Below, one piece after another: positions 26,382 through 36,503 of a DNA stretch of 64,000 nucleotides (position 1 is the stretch's first letter; each line of letters starts with the position of its first letter). This DNA comes from Candidatus Pristimantibacillus lignocellulolyticus. Lineage in GTDB: Bacteria > Bacillota > Bacilli > Paenibacillales > Paenibacillaceae. The stretch is taken from assembly GCA_023639215.1 (NCBI GenBank), contig CP097899.1, forward strand, positions 503,501 to 567,500, given 5' to 3'. A program made the position numbers and the translations under genes. The notes under the pieces are model-generated. The model was not told the origin of the DNA. It ran no database searches and was given only the letters and a program-made list of their open reading frames with translations.

Positions 26382-27293
26382 TTAGCTGTATGTTGATATG
26401 CCTGTCTCGTCTTTATATATCTCAATATGAGACGGCAGTATTTCAAATGTTCCTGGCAATGTTCCGCCGTATTCTCCATCCAAATTCAATTGTACCTTAT
26501 CTGGTGATTCTACTGTTAGGCGGTTTGTCCTAAAATGCTCAACATGATTATCACCAAAATGCTCACCACGCAAAGCCAATGATACTAAACGGATAAATTC
26601 TGCCAGATTACATTTACGAATGAGTAATACATCAAACAAACCATCATCAAGCTTGGAATCAGGTGCTAATCGCTCAAACCCACCTACTGAATTACTGTTG
26701 CATATTAAGAACAACATGAACTCGCCAGTAAATGTACCTACACCTTCCGCTTCAAAAGTTAACTCTGTCGGACGTAGATGTACCATCTTCTCCATGCCCT
26801 TCAAGTAATACGCTAACTGTCCGATCATCGTTTTCAACTTTATCGGCACATCATAGGAGAGTTCCGTTAAGAAACCTCCACCTGCGATATTAATAAAGTA
26901 GCGTTCATTGGCTTTTCCTACATCAATTGGCACAGAATATTGATTAATAATAAGTTCACATGCATATTCCCAATGCTTCGGAATCCCCATTGCACGGGCG
27001 AAGTCATTCGTTGTACCTACTGGCACAATGCCAAGCGGTAACCTATTTTCCTTGCCTGCTAACCCATTAATCACTTCATAAAGCGTACCATCGCCACCTG
27101 CTGCAATAATTAGATCGTAGCCACCACGTTCTAATAACCGTTCCACTTCTAAAGTTGCATCACCTTCACCAGTCGTTGCATGACAAGTAACCTCGATGCC
27201 GCCTTCATCAAGTTTTTGCAATATATCTGGTAATCTGCGTCGCATTTCTTCTCTACCCGACGTAGGATTATAGATTAATCTAGCTCTCTTCAT
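26382..27293 (-). CDS. dagK: Diacylglycerol/lipid kinase, DagK/YegS family
   Basis: A 303-residue protein with the nucleotide-binding IYNPTSGREE at about 7-16 and the catalytic GGDGT at 66-70. The C-terminal beta domain is seen in GGFERLAPDSKLDDGLFDV. DagK phosphorylates diacylglycerol released by lipoteichoic-acid synthesis and returns it to phospholipid synthesis at the membrane. Related family members act on other lipids or sphingosine. AGGAG precedes the ATG. It follows the CbiX-like gene by 13 bases on the same strand, so the two are probably co-transcribed. Its stop lies ten bases from the repeat cluster. Confidence 0.85.
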   Translation of the reverse strand: MKRARLIYNPTSGREEMRRRLPDILQKLDEGGIEVTCHATTGEGDATLEVERLLERGGYDLIIAAGGDGTLYEVINGLAGKENRLPLGIVPVGTTNDFARAMGIPKHWEYACELIINQYSVPIDVGKANERYFINIAGGGFLTELSYDVPIKLKTMIGQLAYYLKGMEKMVHLRPTELTFEAEGVGTFTGEFMLFLICNSNSVGGFERLAPDSKLDDGLFDVLLIRKCNLAEFIRLVSLALRGEHFGDNHVEHFRTNRLTVESPDKVQLNLDGEYGGTLPGTFEILPSHIEIYKDETGISTYS

Positions 27294-27306
27294 CGCAATT
27301 CACTCC

Positions 27307-28143
27307 TCACACGTTACACATACTAATAAACCTTCTATATAATAACTTTGCCATCTCAGGATGTGGCAATAATGTTTCACCTGTATATACATAGTCTAGC
27401 CCAGATAGACGTGAAGGAATCAAAGTTCGTGTGAAATAACCAGGGCTAATAAAAATCGGTAATACAATAACTGATTTCACTTGGTCCAGTGCTTGCATTT
27501 GTTCTAAATGTGCTTTGGACTGCTCTGGTAATAATGGCGCATAATCCATTGCCGCAAAGGAAACACCGATACTTAGTTTATCCATTAGCTGCTTCATACC
27601 CTTATCCCATAGCTGATAGAAGTAATCATAGCTACTACCATGACCTAGTAGTAATACGCCCTCATGACTTGGATTATGACTCAACCTTTGCAGTTGTTGC
27701 TGCAAAATAACAATAACCTCAGGATCATCGACAATCGGTTCATGAAAATCCACATGTGCTTGTACGTCAAATGGCTCCAAATCCCCAATAAAATCAGACA
27801 CGGGTTCAAATCCGAATGCTTGCTTAATTTCATCTATATGTGAACTACCATATGAAACAAATAAAGGCATTACATGAATATGTGTAACACCTTCTTGTTC
27901 CAATGCAGTTATGCCGTCTTGTATAAGTTTTCCTTCTACCAATTCCAAATAAGATGCATATATTGGAATAGACGGACTCTCTTTGCTTGCATCTACATGT
28001 TGTTGCATACTTGTCTCGCTACGTTCTTCACCTAACAAATACTGCTTGAATAGTACTGTTGCCTCACTAACGAGTTCCTCAACTTGCTTTACCCAAGAGA
28101 CTTCACGCGAACCATGACTAATAACTAATATGCCTGGCTTCAT
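27307..28143 (-). CDS. CbiX/SirB-type sirohydrochlorin chelatase
   Basis: A 278-residue protein with two related halves, each beginning with a chelatase histidine motif: ILVISHGSRE (His10) and VLLLGHGSSYDY (about 165). The THIHVMPLFVSYGSSHIDEI and SVIVLPIFISPGYFTRTL segments match the second metal-binding region of CbiX. The family inserts Co or Fe into sirohydrochlorin for cobalamin or siroheme synthesis. The metal cannot be told from sequence. AGGTGATT lies before the ATG. It sits between yerC (10-base gap) and dagK (13-base gap). No other tetrapyrrole gene is nearby. Confidence 0.8.
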   Translation of the reverse strand: MKPGILVISHGSREVSWVKQVEELVSEATVLFKQYLLGEERSETSMQQHVDASKESPSIPIYASYLELVEGKLIQDGITALEQEGVTHIHVMPLFVSYGSSHIDEIKQAFGFEPVSDFIGDLEPFDVQAHVDFHEPIVDDPEVIVILQQQLQRLSHNPSHEGVLLLGHGSSYDYFYQLWDKGMKQLMDKLSIGVSFAAMDYAPLLPEQSKAHLEQMQALDQVKSVIVLPIFISPGYFTRTLIPSRLSGLDYVYTGETLLPHPEMAKLLYRRFISMCNV

Positions 28144-28153
28144 AGGTAATCAC

Positions 28154-28444
28154 CTATTTCTCAAGACGATCTAATGCTAATTTATAACCATCGTTACCAT
28201 AATTCAGGCAACGTTTAACTCGAGAAATGGTAGCTGTACTCGCACCAGTCTCAGACTCAATCTGATTATATGTATTTCCATTACCAAGCATACGAGCTAC
28301 TTCTAGTCGTTGTGATAACGATTGAATTTCATTTACTGTACACAAATCCTCGAAGAAAATATAACATTCTTCAACATCCTTCAATGTTAGAATAGCTTCG
28401 AATAATTGATCTATTGATTTATCGTTCAATTTTTTTAATTGCAA
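28154..28444 (-). CDS. yerC: YerC/YecD-family TrpR-like DNA-binding regulator
   Basis: A 96-residue helical protein of TrpR-superfamily fold. The helix-turn-helix is NTYNQIESETGASTATISRV at about 55-75. The usual YerC signature VNEIQSLSQRLEVARML lies just before it. Start is TTG, with GGAGAG seven bases upstream. No ATG fits. It is the first gene of the minus-strand group yerC-cbiX-dagK. The regulatory target of YerC proteins is not well established, and any control of the two downstream genes is speculation. Confidence 0.88.
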   Translation of the reverse strand: MQLKKLNDKSIDQLFEAILTLKDVEECYIFFEDLCTVNEIQSLSQRLEVARMLGNGNTYNQIESETGASTATISRVKRCLNYGNDGYKLALDRLEK

Positions 28445-28710
28445 AGGGATCTCTCCTTAAATTTCAATACTACTCGATATATTACCATGAAAATAAACAT
28501 ACATCGAAAGTATAGATTTACAGTCTATTTCTACTATTGTAGCTTGTTTGTTCTAATAGTTCAAACAGTACCGTATTCACGCGTTAAAGAATAGAAGCTT
28601 ATCCTGCCATATACCCAAATATTCAACAAAACTCTAGGCATATATCCAATCCATATAAATGCCTATTTCATATAATGTACGAATCATAATAAAAAAGGTT
28701 GTGATTCAAA

Positions 28711-29298
28711 GTGAACGCTTCTCCACATGGACAGAATTATGCATATCGAAGAAATCCAACTCGAACGATTCATGCATCAACCTTTCAACCTCAACAATTC
28801 GGTCATTCACATGGCTATACTGTGATTCCGAGTCAACATAGTGGATATTCAACAACTTCGAATATTCAAAATGCTACTTCAACTTCGCAAGTTACTCTAC
28901 CAGTTGCAACTACAACAGATGTAGCTGCAGCTCCTCCAAAACCTAATAGTAGTGGATTTAGCTTAGCGAGCTTGACGAAATATGCCAATGTTGATGAATT
29001 GAAAGGTTTAGTAGATCGTTTTGGTGGACTTGATGGTATTCTTTCAACCGTTACTACCGTACAAAAGGTTGTCAGTACCGTCGGTCAAATCGCACCAATG
29101 GTTAAAGTATTTGCAGGTACGATGGGAAAAGGAAACAAAAGTGCTGCTGCAGAAACAACCACCACCCCTGCACGTCGTCGTTCGACAACTAATCGAACAA
29201 GACGAACTAGAACGACCAATAGTAACAGAAGAACGACCTCAGCACCATCAAGTAGAAAATCCACTCCGTTAATGAAGAGACAAGGTGGTAATCGTTAA
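28711..29298 (+). CDS. YqfQ/VrrA-like low-complexity protein
   Basis: A 195-residue protein with three parts: a His/Tyr/Gln-rich N-terminus, a short ordered segment (about 85-150, LVDRFGGLDGILSTVTTVQKVVSTVGQIAPMV) and an Arg/Thr/Ser-rich basic tail. The middle segment resembles Bacillus YqfQ (VrrA), a family found in spore formers. Start is GTG at 28711 with AAGG upstream, which is a weak site. A strong terminator follows. The tail suggests binding to nucleic acid or spore polymers, which is inference. Nothing clear lies in the 265-base upstream gap beyond a likely promoter region. Confidence 0.55.
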   Translation: MNASPHGQNYAYRRNPTRTIHASTFQPQQFGHSHGYTVIPSQHSGYSTTSNIQNATSTSQVTLPVATTTDVAAAPPKPNSSGFSLASLTKYANVDELKGLVDRFGGLDGILSTVTTVQKVVSTVGQIAPMVKVFAGTMGKGNKSAAAETTTTPARRRSTTNRTRRTRTTNSNRRTTSAPSSRKSTPLMKRQGGNR

Positions 29299-29318
29299 TC
29301 TTTCAAAGTACCCCCAAC

Positions 29319-29369
29319 AAAAAAGTATCACTTTAATCAGATTTTTTCTGATTGAAGTGATACTTTTTA
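29319..29369. terminator. Rho-independent terminator
   Basis: AAAAAGTATCACTTTAATCAG pairs with its near-perfect complement around a T-rich loop, followed by T residues. It ends the YqfQ-like gene. Confidence 0.85.
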
Positions 29370-29407
29370 TCGTACAACCTATAATTGAAATACCTCTTAT
29401 AACGAAG

Positions 29408-29578
29408 GTTCAATAAGCGGGATTCTAGAACCGAGAAGATGGAGCGCTACTTGTGGAAGGAGGAAACGCAAGTGTACATGGTTGGTACACGCGTACCGGA
29501 CTTCCCAAGTTCGCTTCATATTCGATGTCGAATATGCTACGAAACCCATTCATCGTTATCAAAGTCTGCTTTTTGAAC
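29408..29578. repeat. Single hairpin repeat, divergent copy
   Basis: It shares the layout of the 170-bp family (GTTCAATAAGCGGGA start, GCTTTTTGAAC end). An internal GTACATGGTTGGTACACG and the palindrome TATTCGATGTCGAATA are also present. It lies just past the pit stop codon. Confidence 0.7.
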
Positions 29579-29584
29579 TACCTC

Positions 29585-30580
29585 TTACAGGAATAACAAA
29601 TCATAGATCCAGAAGATAACCATCGACAACAACGCCGTAATCGGAATGGTAATAAACCAAGCAATAACGATTTTACCCGCTACGCCCCACTTCACTCCTG
29701 AAACACGCTTAGCACTACCAACACCAAGAAGTGATGAAGTAATAACATGAGTTGTACTTACAGGAAGATGTAAGAATGTTGCTGTAAGAATAACCATTGC
29801 AGAACCCATATCCGCAGCAAAGCCGTTAATAGGTTCGATTTTGAAAATTTTTGTACCCATTGTTTTAATAATTTTCCAACCACCTACGGAAGTCCCTAAT
29901 GCCATTGCCGTTGCAGCAGAGATTTTAACCCATAGTGGCACGTCTGTAGTATCTTGAACACCTGCTGCAACTAGAGCAAATACGATAATCCCCATTGCTT
30001 TTTGTGCATCATTCGTACCATGTGCGAATGATTGGAACATTGCTGTAACGACTTGCGCCGAGCGAAAACCCTTGTTAATATTATGCGGGTTAGATCTTGC
30101 AAATATTCTCTTAAGTAGAAACATTATGATGAAACCTATAGTAAAAGCAATAAGTGGAGACAGAATTAATGCTTTCAAAATATCTAAAAATCCTGCCATA
30201 TTTAAACTATTGAAACCTGCACCTGCGATTACTGCGCCTGCTAGTGCCCCAATTAGCGCATGAGAAGATGAGGAAGGAATTCCAAACCACCATGTTACTA
30301 AGTTCCAAATAATTGCACCTATTAGCGCACAGATAACGATTTCAACACCAAATTCTAGTTTTGTTGGATCAGCAACACTACCGCCGATTGTTTTTGCTAC
30401 TCCTGTAAACGTCATAGCACCTATGAAGTTCATACTTGCTGCCATTAGAATGGCAACACGCGGCTTAATAGCACGAGTAGAGATTGAAGTTGCAATGGCA
30501 TTCGCTGTATCGTGGAATCCATTTATAAAATCAAATGCTAAAGCCAAAAATACAACACTCACTAATACGTATATTTCCAT
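29585..30580 (-). CDS. pit: Inorganic phosphate transporter, PiT family
   Basis: A 331-residue integral membrane protein with about ten predicted helices and two inverted halves. Both PiT signatures are present: FDFINGFHDTANAIATSIST near residue 15 and FAHGTNDAQKAMGIIVFAL in the second half. PiT carriers import metal-phosphate complexes coupled to protons or sodium. It lies 23 bases downstream of the DUF47 gene, forming the common DUF47-pit operon. The C-terminus is complete, ending just before a hairpin repeat. Confidence 0.93.
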   Translation of the reverse strand: MEIYVLVSVVFLALAFDFINGFHDTANAIATSISTRAIKPRVAILMAASMNFIGAMTFTGVAKTIGGSVADPTKLEFGVEIVICALIGAIIWNLVTWWFGIPSSSSHALIGALAGAVIAGAGFNSLNMAGFLDILKALILSPLIAFTIGFIIMFLLKRIFARSNPHNINKGFRSAQVVTAMFQSFAHGTNDAQKAMGIIVFALVAAGVQDTTDVPLWVKISAATAMALGTSVGGWKIIKTMGTKIFKIEPINGFAADMGSAMVILTATFLHLPVSTTHVITSSLLGVGSAKRVSGVKWGVAGKIVIAWFITIPITALLSMVIFWIYDLLFL

Positions 30581-30603
30581 CTATCTGACCTCTGCTCTCT
30601 CGC

Positions 30604-31221
30604 TTAGCTGTTACGCATCACGATAGTTTCAAGTGTATTTGCTACATCTTCACAGCAGTCAGTTGTTTGCTCAAGACGCTCATAGACTTCCTTACGCTTA
30701 ATTAGCTCGATCGGATCCTTAACATTTGCAAATAATTGAGTTACACTTACGCGAAGCAAATCGTCACCTTCATTTTCAAGACCATGAATCGCAATGTTAT
30801 GTTCACGGATTGGAAGAAGTTTCTTAACAGAAAGTAAATTAATAGCGCTCTTGATTTGATGTGCAGAGCGAACAAGAATATCAGCAAATGCTGTTATATG
30901 ATCATCTTTTTCAGTGATATGATACATTAAGAAACGTGTGCTTGTTGCTTCAAGACCGTCCATCACATCATCCAGGGAAGTTGTCAAAGCCATAATATCT
31001 TCGCGCTCAATTGGTGTCATAAACACTTTATTAAGTTCACTTAGAATCGTATGTGTATATTGATCACATTGGCCTTCATAATCTTTCATACGCTTTACAA
31101 ATGTCTCTACGTCAGAAAGATCAGTAACACCTTTCGCGAAATATTCCGCTGCTTCAACTATAGTATCAGCCATTTCTTCGAAAGTACTAAAGAAAATATC
31201 TTTTTTCGGTTTCTTAAACAT
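30604..31221 (-). CDS. DUF47/PhoU-like phosphate-transport accessory protein
   Basis: A 205-residue all-helical protein starting MFKKPKKD. Conserved DUF47 features are visible: FAKGVTDLSD, LNKVFMTPIEREDIMAL, LDDVMDGLEA and the end TTDCCEDVANTLETIVMRNS. The family is related to PhoU and is nearly always beside pit, modulating low-affinity phosphate uptake. ATG at 31221 is chosen over an upstream ATG because AAGGGGAT lies six bases before it and family members start at this FKK motif. It is the first gene of the operon with pit. Confidence 0.9.
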   Translation of the reverse strand: MFKKPKKDIFFSTFEEMADTIVEAAEYFAKGVTDLSDVETFVKRMKDYEGQCDQYTHTILSELNKVFMTPIEREDIMALTTSLDDVMDGLEATSTRFLMYHITEKDDHITAFADILVRSAHQIKSAINLLSVKKLLPIREHNIAIHGLENEGDDLLRVSVTQLFANVKDPIELIKRKEVYERLEQTTDCCEDVANTLETIVMRNS

Positions 31222-31388
31222 GTCAATCCCCTTATCGGCTTTAAGATAGTAGCATACAACAAATACATTTGCCTGCCATGAAATAGTGTAACCTAGAATT
31301 GTTAACGGAATGTAAACATTCATGAAATATTAATATTTTTTTTCATATTTTTTATCGAAATTTGTCGATAGTGTCAACATTACCCCTA

Positions 31389-32447
31389 CTATTCCCATTT
31401 GACGTGTTCAGTAATTGCTTTCCCTGTTGGTATTATATGGATAACACTCTTCCCTTGAGCTAGAGTGATCTCTGCTCCGTTTTGAAGAAAACGAATCATA
31501 CCATCCTCTGCTCTAATCCAATTTCCTTCTATTTTATTACCATGATTAATAATAAGAGCATCACCACCACTTTGTAGATCAACAGAAAGTCTACCTTCAT
31601 TATCGAGTACTTTATGCTCAGCCTGAATAAAAATTAGATTTGTTGTAGATAATTGTTCGTCATTATTTTTATCGATGTGAGGCTCGTCATTAATGCTACG
31701 TAAATATGTACCTTTGGCATCATCATATTGATACCCTAAACGATATCCTTTTAATTGGAAATTCACTTCTAATTGCTTAATAGTTCCCACTTGGGGTTTT
31801 GTATTCTGTTGATCGAATGTATAACCAGCTACGAGAAGTTCCGTTTGATATGATTTTTTGTTTGCGCCTTCTCTAAGTTTTCCAAGATTCGTATATAAAT
31901 TATGCGGAGCTTTACGCTCTTTGCTTCTCCAGAAATAAGATCCAGCATTCGAAATTTCATCTAAGTAAGACTTTTTTTGTCCTTGAAAAATGGCATAAGC
32001 ATCATTGCTTGCACCAGCATGGGCAATAATTGCACCATAACTGCCCGCTAGATCAATAAAATATGGACGATTACTTCTTACAGGACCAATATCAAATTCA
32101 TTTTCTGTTGTACTTTGGAATAGTGCTACTAGTCTTGTAATTCCACCTTCAGCTAGCACTTCCCAGATGACATCTGCTTGACTTAAGCCACTTTGTGGTC
32201 TAGCTGGAGCAAGATTGTTAATGAGTACGACAATTGGAGCATCCTTTGCATCCACTTCTAACCCCATACCCGTAAATGGCGCGTTAAAAGCAGGCTCTAG
32301 TATTTCTGGTGTTGGGGTAACTTCAGTTGGACTCGTAACAGCAGGGGGAACATTTATTACTGATCCTTCAGAACCATTACCACAACCGACAACACTAATT
32401 GCTAGCAATACTAATACGCTTAACTTCCATGAGCGGAACTTCCTCAT
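31389..32447 (-). CDS. yerB: DUF3048 lipoprotein, YerB-like
   Basis: A 352-residue lipoprotein with signal sequence and lipobox cysteine at about 22 (ISVVGCGNG), then a Pro/Thr/Glu-rich linker. The DUF3048 domain contains VLINNLAPARPQSGLSQADVIWE, VGPVRSNRPYFIDLA-like sequence and HAGASNDAYAIF. YerB homologues are surface lipoproteins of unknown biochemical function. GGAGG lies eight bases before the ATG. Single gene. The divergent Ger operon starts 160 bases away. Confidence 0.85.
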   Translation of the reverse strand: MRKFRSWKLSVLVLLAISVVGCGNGSEGSVINVPPAVTSPTEVTPTPEILEPAFNAPFTGMGLEVDAKDAPIVVLINNLAPARPQSGLSQADVIWEVLAEGGITRLVALFQSTTENEFDIGPVRSNRPYFIDLAGSYGAIIAHAGASNDAYAIFQGQKKSYLDEISNAGSYFWRSKERKAPHNLYTNLGKLREGANKKSYQTELLVAGYTFDQQNTKPQVGTIKQLEVNFQLKGYRLGYQYDDAKGTYLRSINDEPHIDKNNDEQLSTTNLIFIQAEHKVLDNEGRLSVDLQSGGDALIINHGNKIEGNWIRAEDGMIRFLQNGAEITLAQGKSVIHIIPTGKAITEHVKWE

Positions 32448-32610
32448 TACAAAAACCTCCTAATGGTCGCAAAAAATTTACATGGTTGATCAATATTTCT
32501 ATTTAATCACAGTTTTTTCGTGATGTCTCCACAATTTAATTCAGCACATGACTAAAAATGTACTTAAGTTGACAAAATAATGGAATCATTGGTTATTGGA
32601 GGCATGGAAA

Positions 32611-33720
32611 TTGGATCATCAAAGGGGAAACATTACAATATGGCTATCTATTTCTATCATCATCTTGAGTGCTGGTATTGTTGCTCATGTTATGTCAATA
32701 CCTGTAGTTCTCAATGTAGCTGGTCGTGATTCTTGGGTTTCAGTCATTATTGCTGCTCCATTTTTTATTATCTGGTTTTTGATCTATAACTATCTTATCA
32801 AACAATTAAATGGTCAATCCTATATTGAGTGGACCAAACAACATTGGGGTAACTTAGCTAGCTGGATCGTTAAATTAATATTAGCTTTTATATTGTTTTT
32901 TTCAGCGTTTTATAGCCTACTAGATACCATGATGTGGGCAGTAACTACATATATGGTACAGACCCCTTTCATTGTTGTTTCTTTGTTTGCAACTGTTATT
33001 TGCGTATTAATTGCCTACTGTGGCCTACAATCGATTGCCATTGTTGCGTCATTATTACTACCTGTCGTTATGTTCCTTGGATATTTTGTTGCTTCAGCTA
33101 ATATGAAACATAAAGATTGGGATTTGCTTTTCCCGATCTTTGACAAGGGGTATGTTCCAGCTATTAGTGGAAGCTTGTACGTCATCTCGGCGTTAATGGA
33201 AATTTGGGTTATTATGCTTTACTCTCACCATATTAAGCAGAAGATGAAATGGTGGCAAACAGTAATACTGGCGCTCTTTTTGTTAATGATGGTCATGGGA
33301 CCAACAACAGGTGGCATAACCGAATTTGGTCCTGATGAAGCTTCTAAACAAAGACACACAGCCTTTGATCAATGGAAAATATTATCTTTAGGTGAATTTC
33401 TACAACATGTTGATTTTCTATCTATTTATCAATGGCTTTCAGGTTCGATTGTACGCATATCGATCTCCATGTATCTGATGGTTGACTTGTTTCAAATCAG
33501 AAAAAATAACTATAGATTATTATTTCTGAGCTTAGCTGGAGTAGTTATGATTGCTCTCATGTATTTACCTTGGAGAGAAGATACAATGCTGAGTCTGTTA
33601 CAACATATTTACTTTCCAGGCATACTAATATTCGTTGTGCTATTTACCCTTCTTATTGGAGTTTCTATATATATTATTCATGCAAAGGAGCGACGTAACA
33701 ATGAAGGATCAACAAGTTGA
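32611..33720 (+). CDS. GerAB-family spore germination permease
   Basis: A 369-residue membrane protein with about ten helices of the APC superfamily. This is the B subunit of a germinant receptor in the inner spore membrane, which binds small-molecule germinants. The start is probably TTG at 32611, eight bases after GGAGG. A TTG at 32596 is also in frame but precedes the ribosome site. It is the first gene of a three-gene Ger operon whose order is B-A-C rather than the common A-B-C. The last 20 bases overlap the next gene, implying coupling. Germinant specificity cannot be read from the sequence. Confidence 0.85.
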   Translation: MDHQRGNITIWLSISIIILSAGIVAHVMSIPVVLNVAGRDSWVSVIIAAPFFIIWFLIYNYLIKQLNGQSYIEWTKQHWGNLASWIVKLILAFILFFSAFYSLLDTMMWAVTTYMVQTPFIVVSLFATVICVLIAYCGLQSIAIVASLLLPVVMFLGYFVASANMKHKDWDLLFPIFDKGYVPAISGSLYVISALMEIWVIMLYSHHIKQKMKWWQTVILALFLLMMVMGPTTGGITEFGPDEASKQRHTAFDQWKILSLGEFLQHVDFLSIYQWLSGSIVRISISMYLMVDLFQIRKNNYRLLFLSLAGVVMIALMYLPWREDTMLSLLQHIYFPGILIFVVLFTLLIGVSIYIIHAKERRNNEGSTS

Positions 33721-35299
33721 ATTAACAGAAGAAGCGTTAAAAGATTATTTTAAGCTTTGTAAAGATGTCATCATATTGAACAAAACTTATGGCAATACTC
33801 AATCAGCAAGTAACAATGACAATTATGCCAAAGGAATCACTCAACCGCTTAATCACAATGTTACATCTTTTCATAATAGCATGTCTCACTTACCAAATTA
33901 TGGGTACGCTAATTCTTCTCAAAAAAAGGAGAATAGTAAGCAAGTATTTATCGTTTATTCCGACGTCGTTATCAATAATAATTCGCTCAGTGAAACCGTC
34001 TTTCCTGAGTTAAATCTCATCTATGAAAAATCAAAATTCGAAAGTATATCTGATATTCAAAATGTAACTTTATTGAATTGGTCAACAATTAGTTACCCAG
34101 ATGAACCTATTACTCTAAGTCAATTTTCTGCTTTACTATTTGAAGGGAACTTTATGTTTATCGTCCCTGATCTACAAGCGATTTGGACGATTAACATATC
34201 AAATTTTCCGACTCGTTCAACAGAGGATTCTGCATCGGAACCATCAATTCGAGGACCTCGCGATGGTCTAATAGAAGATATTAGTTCTAATGTCGCGCTA
34301 ATTCGTCGTAGAATTCGTAGTCAACATCTTGCCTGCGAAACATTTACTTTAGGAACAAGGACTTCAACGAAACTCGCATTAATGTATATGGATGATATCG
34401 CCAATATGGAGACGATCAACAATATTCGAAATACATTGGAAGCGATTCATGTCGATCAAGTTGTTACAACAGGTAATTTGGAGGAGCTTATTTCTAGCCA
34501 ATCATTTGCTCTATTTCCGACAATGGACTACTCAGGTAGACCGGACTTTGTGGCAGATAGTTTGCTTAATGGAAGATTTGCTCTTCTATTAGACAACAAT
34601 CCAACAGCTATTATAGCTCCTGCCAATTTTCTACTGTTATTAAAGTCACCTGAGGATAGCTTTTTCCCACTTCTATCTTCGAACATTGGTCGGTTATTAC
34701 GGTTGTTCGCATTATTATTAACTATTTTCCTTCCATCGTTCTATGTGGCAATTACTACATTCCATCCTGACCAAATACCGTTCGCATTGCTTGCTACCAT
34801 TTCAACTTCAAGACATGGCTTACCTTTGGATGCTGGTCTAGAGATGATCATCATTATGTCTTTAATGGAATTATTTCGTGAGGCAGGAATACGTCTTCCA
34901 AGTTCAATTGGTCAAACATTAACTGTAGTTGGTGGACTAATTATTGGGGATGCTGCAATACGAGCTGGTCTTGTATCACCTATTATTATCGTTGTTACAG
35001 CTATTACTGTTGTAGCTAGTGCCACTCTTGTCAATCAGTCCATAAGTAGTACGGTTGTTTTGATTAGATTCTTCGCATTTCTATTCGGAACATTTCTCGG
35101 AATTTACGGGTTTATTTTATCAATAATTTTGTTTTGCTTGTATTTATCGACGATTCGATCTTTCGGAGTACCTTACTTAGCTCCGTTATCACCATTGGAT
35201 CTACGTGGATTGATGCCAACTCTGTTTGAGGTACCATTACGATGGATGAAGAGAAGACCTAACTTCTTGCATACGCAAAAACCTAAAAAGGATGAATAA
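33701..35299 (+). CDS. GerAA-family spore germination protein
   Basis: A 532-residue protein with a soluble N-terminal half that has GerA signatures (VALIRRRIRSQHLACETFTLG, SFALFPTMDYSGRPDFVADSL, LLDNNPTAIIAPANF). A C-terminal membrane domain of about five helices ends with a basic tail. With the B and C subunits it forms a germinant-gated channel in spores. The ATG at 33701 is preferred: AAGGAG lies 10-12 bases upstream. It overlaps the permease gene by 20 bases, and the lipoprotein gene starts three bases after it. Confidence 0.9.
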   Translation: MKDQQVELTEEALKDYFKLCKDVIILNKTYGNTQSASNNDNYAKGITQPLNHNVTSFHNSMSHLPNYGYANSSQKKENSKQVFIVYSDVVINNNSLSETVFPELNLIYEKSKFESISDIQNVTLLNWSTISYPDEPITLSQFSALLFEGNFMFIVPDLQAIWTINISNFPTRSTEDSASEPSIRGPRDGLIEDISSNVALIRRRIRSQHLACETFTLGTRTSTKLALMYMDDIANMETINNIRNTLEAIHVDQVVTTGNLEELISSQSFALFPTMDYSGRPDFVADSLLNGRFALLLDNNPTAIIAPANFLLLLKSPEDSFFPLLSSNIGRLLRLFALLLTIFLPSFYVAITTFHPDQIPFALLATISTSRHGLPLDAGLEMIIIMSLMELFREAGIRLPSSIGQTLTVVGGLIIGDAAIRAGLVSPIIIVVTAITVVASATLVNQSISSTVVLIRFFAFLFGTFLGIYGFILSIILFCLYLSTIRSFGVPYLAPLSPLDLRGLMPTLFEVPLRWMKRRPNFLHTQKPKKDE

Positions 35300-35301
35300 C
35301 G

Positions 35302-36468
35302 ATGTATGTAAAGAAATGTATATTACTAATAAAACGAATACTGATCTGCACTTTATTTCTACCAATGACTGGTTGCTGGAGTGCGATCAGTATTCAAGAT
35401 CAATTATATATTTCTGCAATGGGAATTGAATACGAGGATGAGAAATTCACTATATATGCCCAAATGTTTGATTTCAATAGTCTCTCCCGAAGTGAAGGTG
35501 GAGCAAGGAATTCTCCTGAAGAATCTACTTTTATTGGAAAAGGACAAGGCAAAACAATGAATCAAGCGGTCTTTAATTTATATCAAACATCTCAAGAACA
35601 TGTAGAATGGGGACATATGGGAGTTGTCGTTGTAAGTGCCAAAGCAATGGAGCAGTTAGGATCAACCATAGTTGAACGATTATATCGTTCGCCAAGCACT
35701 CGATATAATACTTGGCTGTATGTAACTGAAGAACCAATCGAGAAAATATTAGCGACTTCATCATTTTTCAACATGACATCTTTGTTCACGATTCTTCATA
35801 ATCCTACCGGAAATTATGAACAAAACTCTATCTTTCCACCTACATTGATGTTCAAATATATAGTTAATAGTAACGAAAGTGATCGTATTATCTATGTTCC
35901 TTGTATCGGAATTAATAATTCCGCATGGCTTCAGTCAGATAAGCCAGTGGGAGCCCTTACAATTAAAGGTGCTTACTTTGAGTCTTCTGCTAAGGAAACT
36001 GGATTATTTAAGCGTGAGCAATTGCAAGGCATACAATGGCTAGACGATAAATTCAATCGTGTAACTTTAACTGTTCAGGATGAAGAAACTGCTTACGCCA
36101 ATCTCACAATTTTCGAGCCTAAAATTAAAGTGAAACCTTCAATAAAAAATGGGGAAGTAAAATTCCATATAAAAGCTAAATATCAAGCAATTATGCAGGA
36201 GTATATTGAAGAAATTTCTTATGAGGAACTGGTGAAGCTTGCTGAAGATATAATAAAGAAAGAAATAATGAATGTCTATACTCTCGGAGTAGAAAACAAA
36301 TTAGATCTTTATAGCCTCATGCACCCATTCAGAATGAAATACCCGAAACAGTGGATAACTATGACTGATAGAGGAGACAAGTTTATTCTGAATGAGAACT
36401 CTATTGAAAGCTTAGATGTTAAAGTATCTATTCCAAGTAATGGGAAGTATAAGCGAAGAATTCAATAA
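35302..36468 (+). CDS. Ger(x)C-family germination lipoprotein
   Basis: A 388-residue lipoprotein with a signal and lipobox at about residue 25 (LPMTGCWSA), then the conserved Ger(x)C motif ISAMGIEYEDEKFTIYAQMF near 40-60. The C-terminal domain ends with VYTLGVENKLDLYSLMH-type sequence. It is the C subunit of the Ger receptor, anchored in the spore inner membrane. AAGGAT lies eight bases upstream. It is last in the operon and followed by a terminator at 36504-36537. Confidence 0.9.
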   Translation: MYVKKCILLIKRILICTLFLPMTGCWSAISIQDQLYISAMGIEYEDEKFTIYAQMFDFNSLSRSEGGARNSPEESTFIGKGQGKTMNQAVFNLYQTSQEHVEWGHMGVVVVSAKAMEQLGSTIVERLYRSPSTRYNTWLYVTEEPIEKILATSSFFNMTSLFTILHNPTGNYEQNSIFPPTLMFKYIVNSNESDRIIYVPCIGINNSAWLQSDKPVGALTIKGAYFESSAKETGLFKREQLQGIQWLDDKFNRVTLTVQDEETAYANLTIFEPKIKVKPSIKNGEVKFHIKAKYQAIMQEYIEEISYEELVKLAEDIIKKEIMNVYTLGVENKLDLYSLMHPFRMKYPKQWITMTDRGDKFILNENSIESLDVKVSIPSNGKYKRRIQ

Positions 36469-36503
36469 CTTTTTGCTGATCTAAATTAATATTCACGCCA
36501 ATT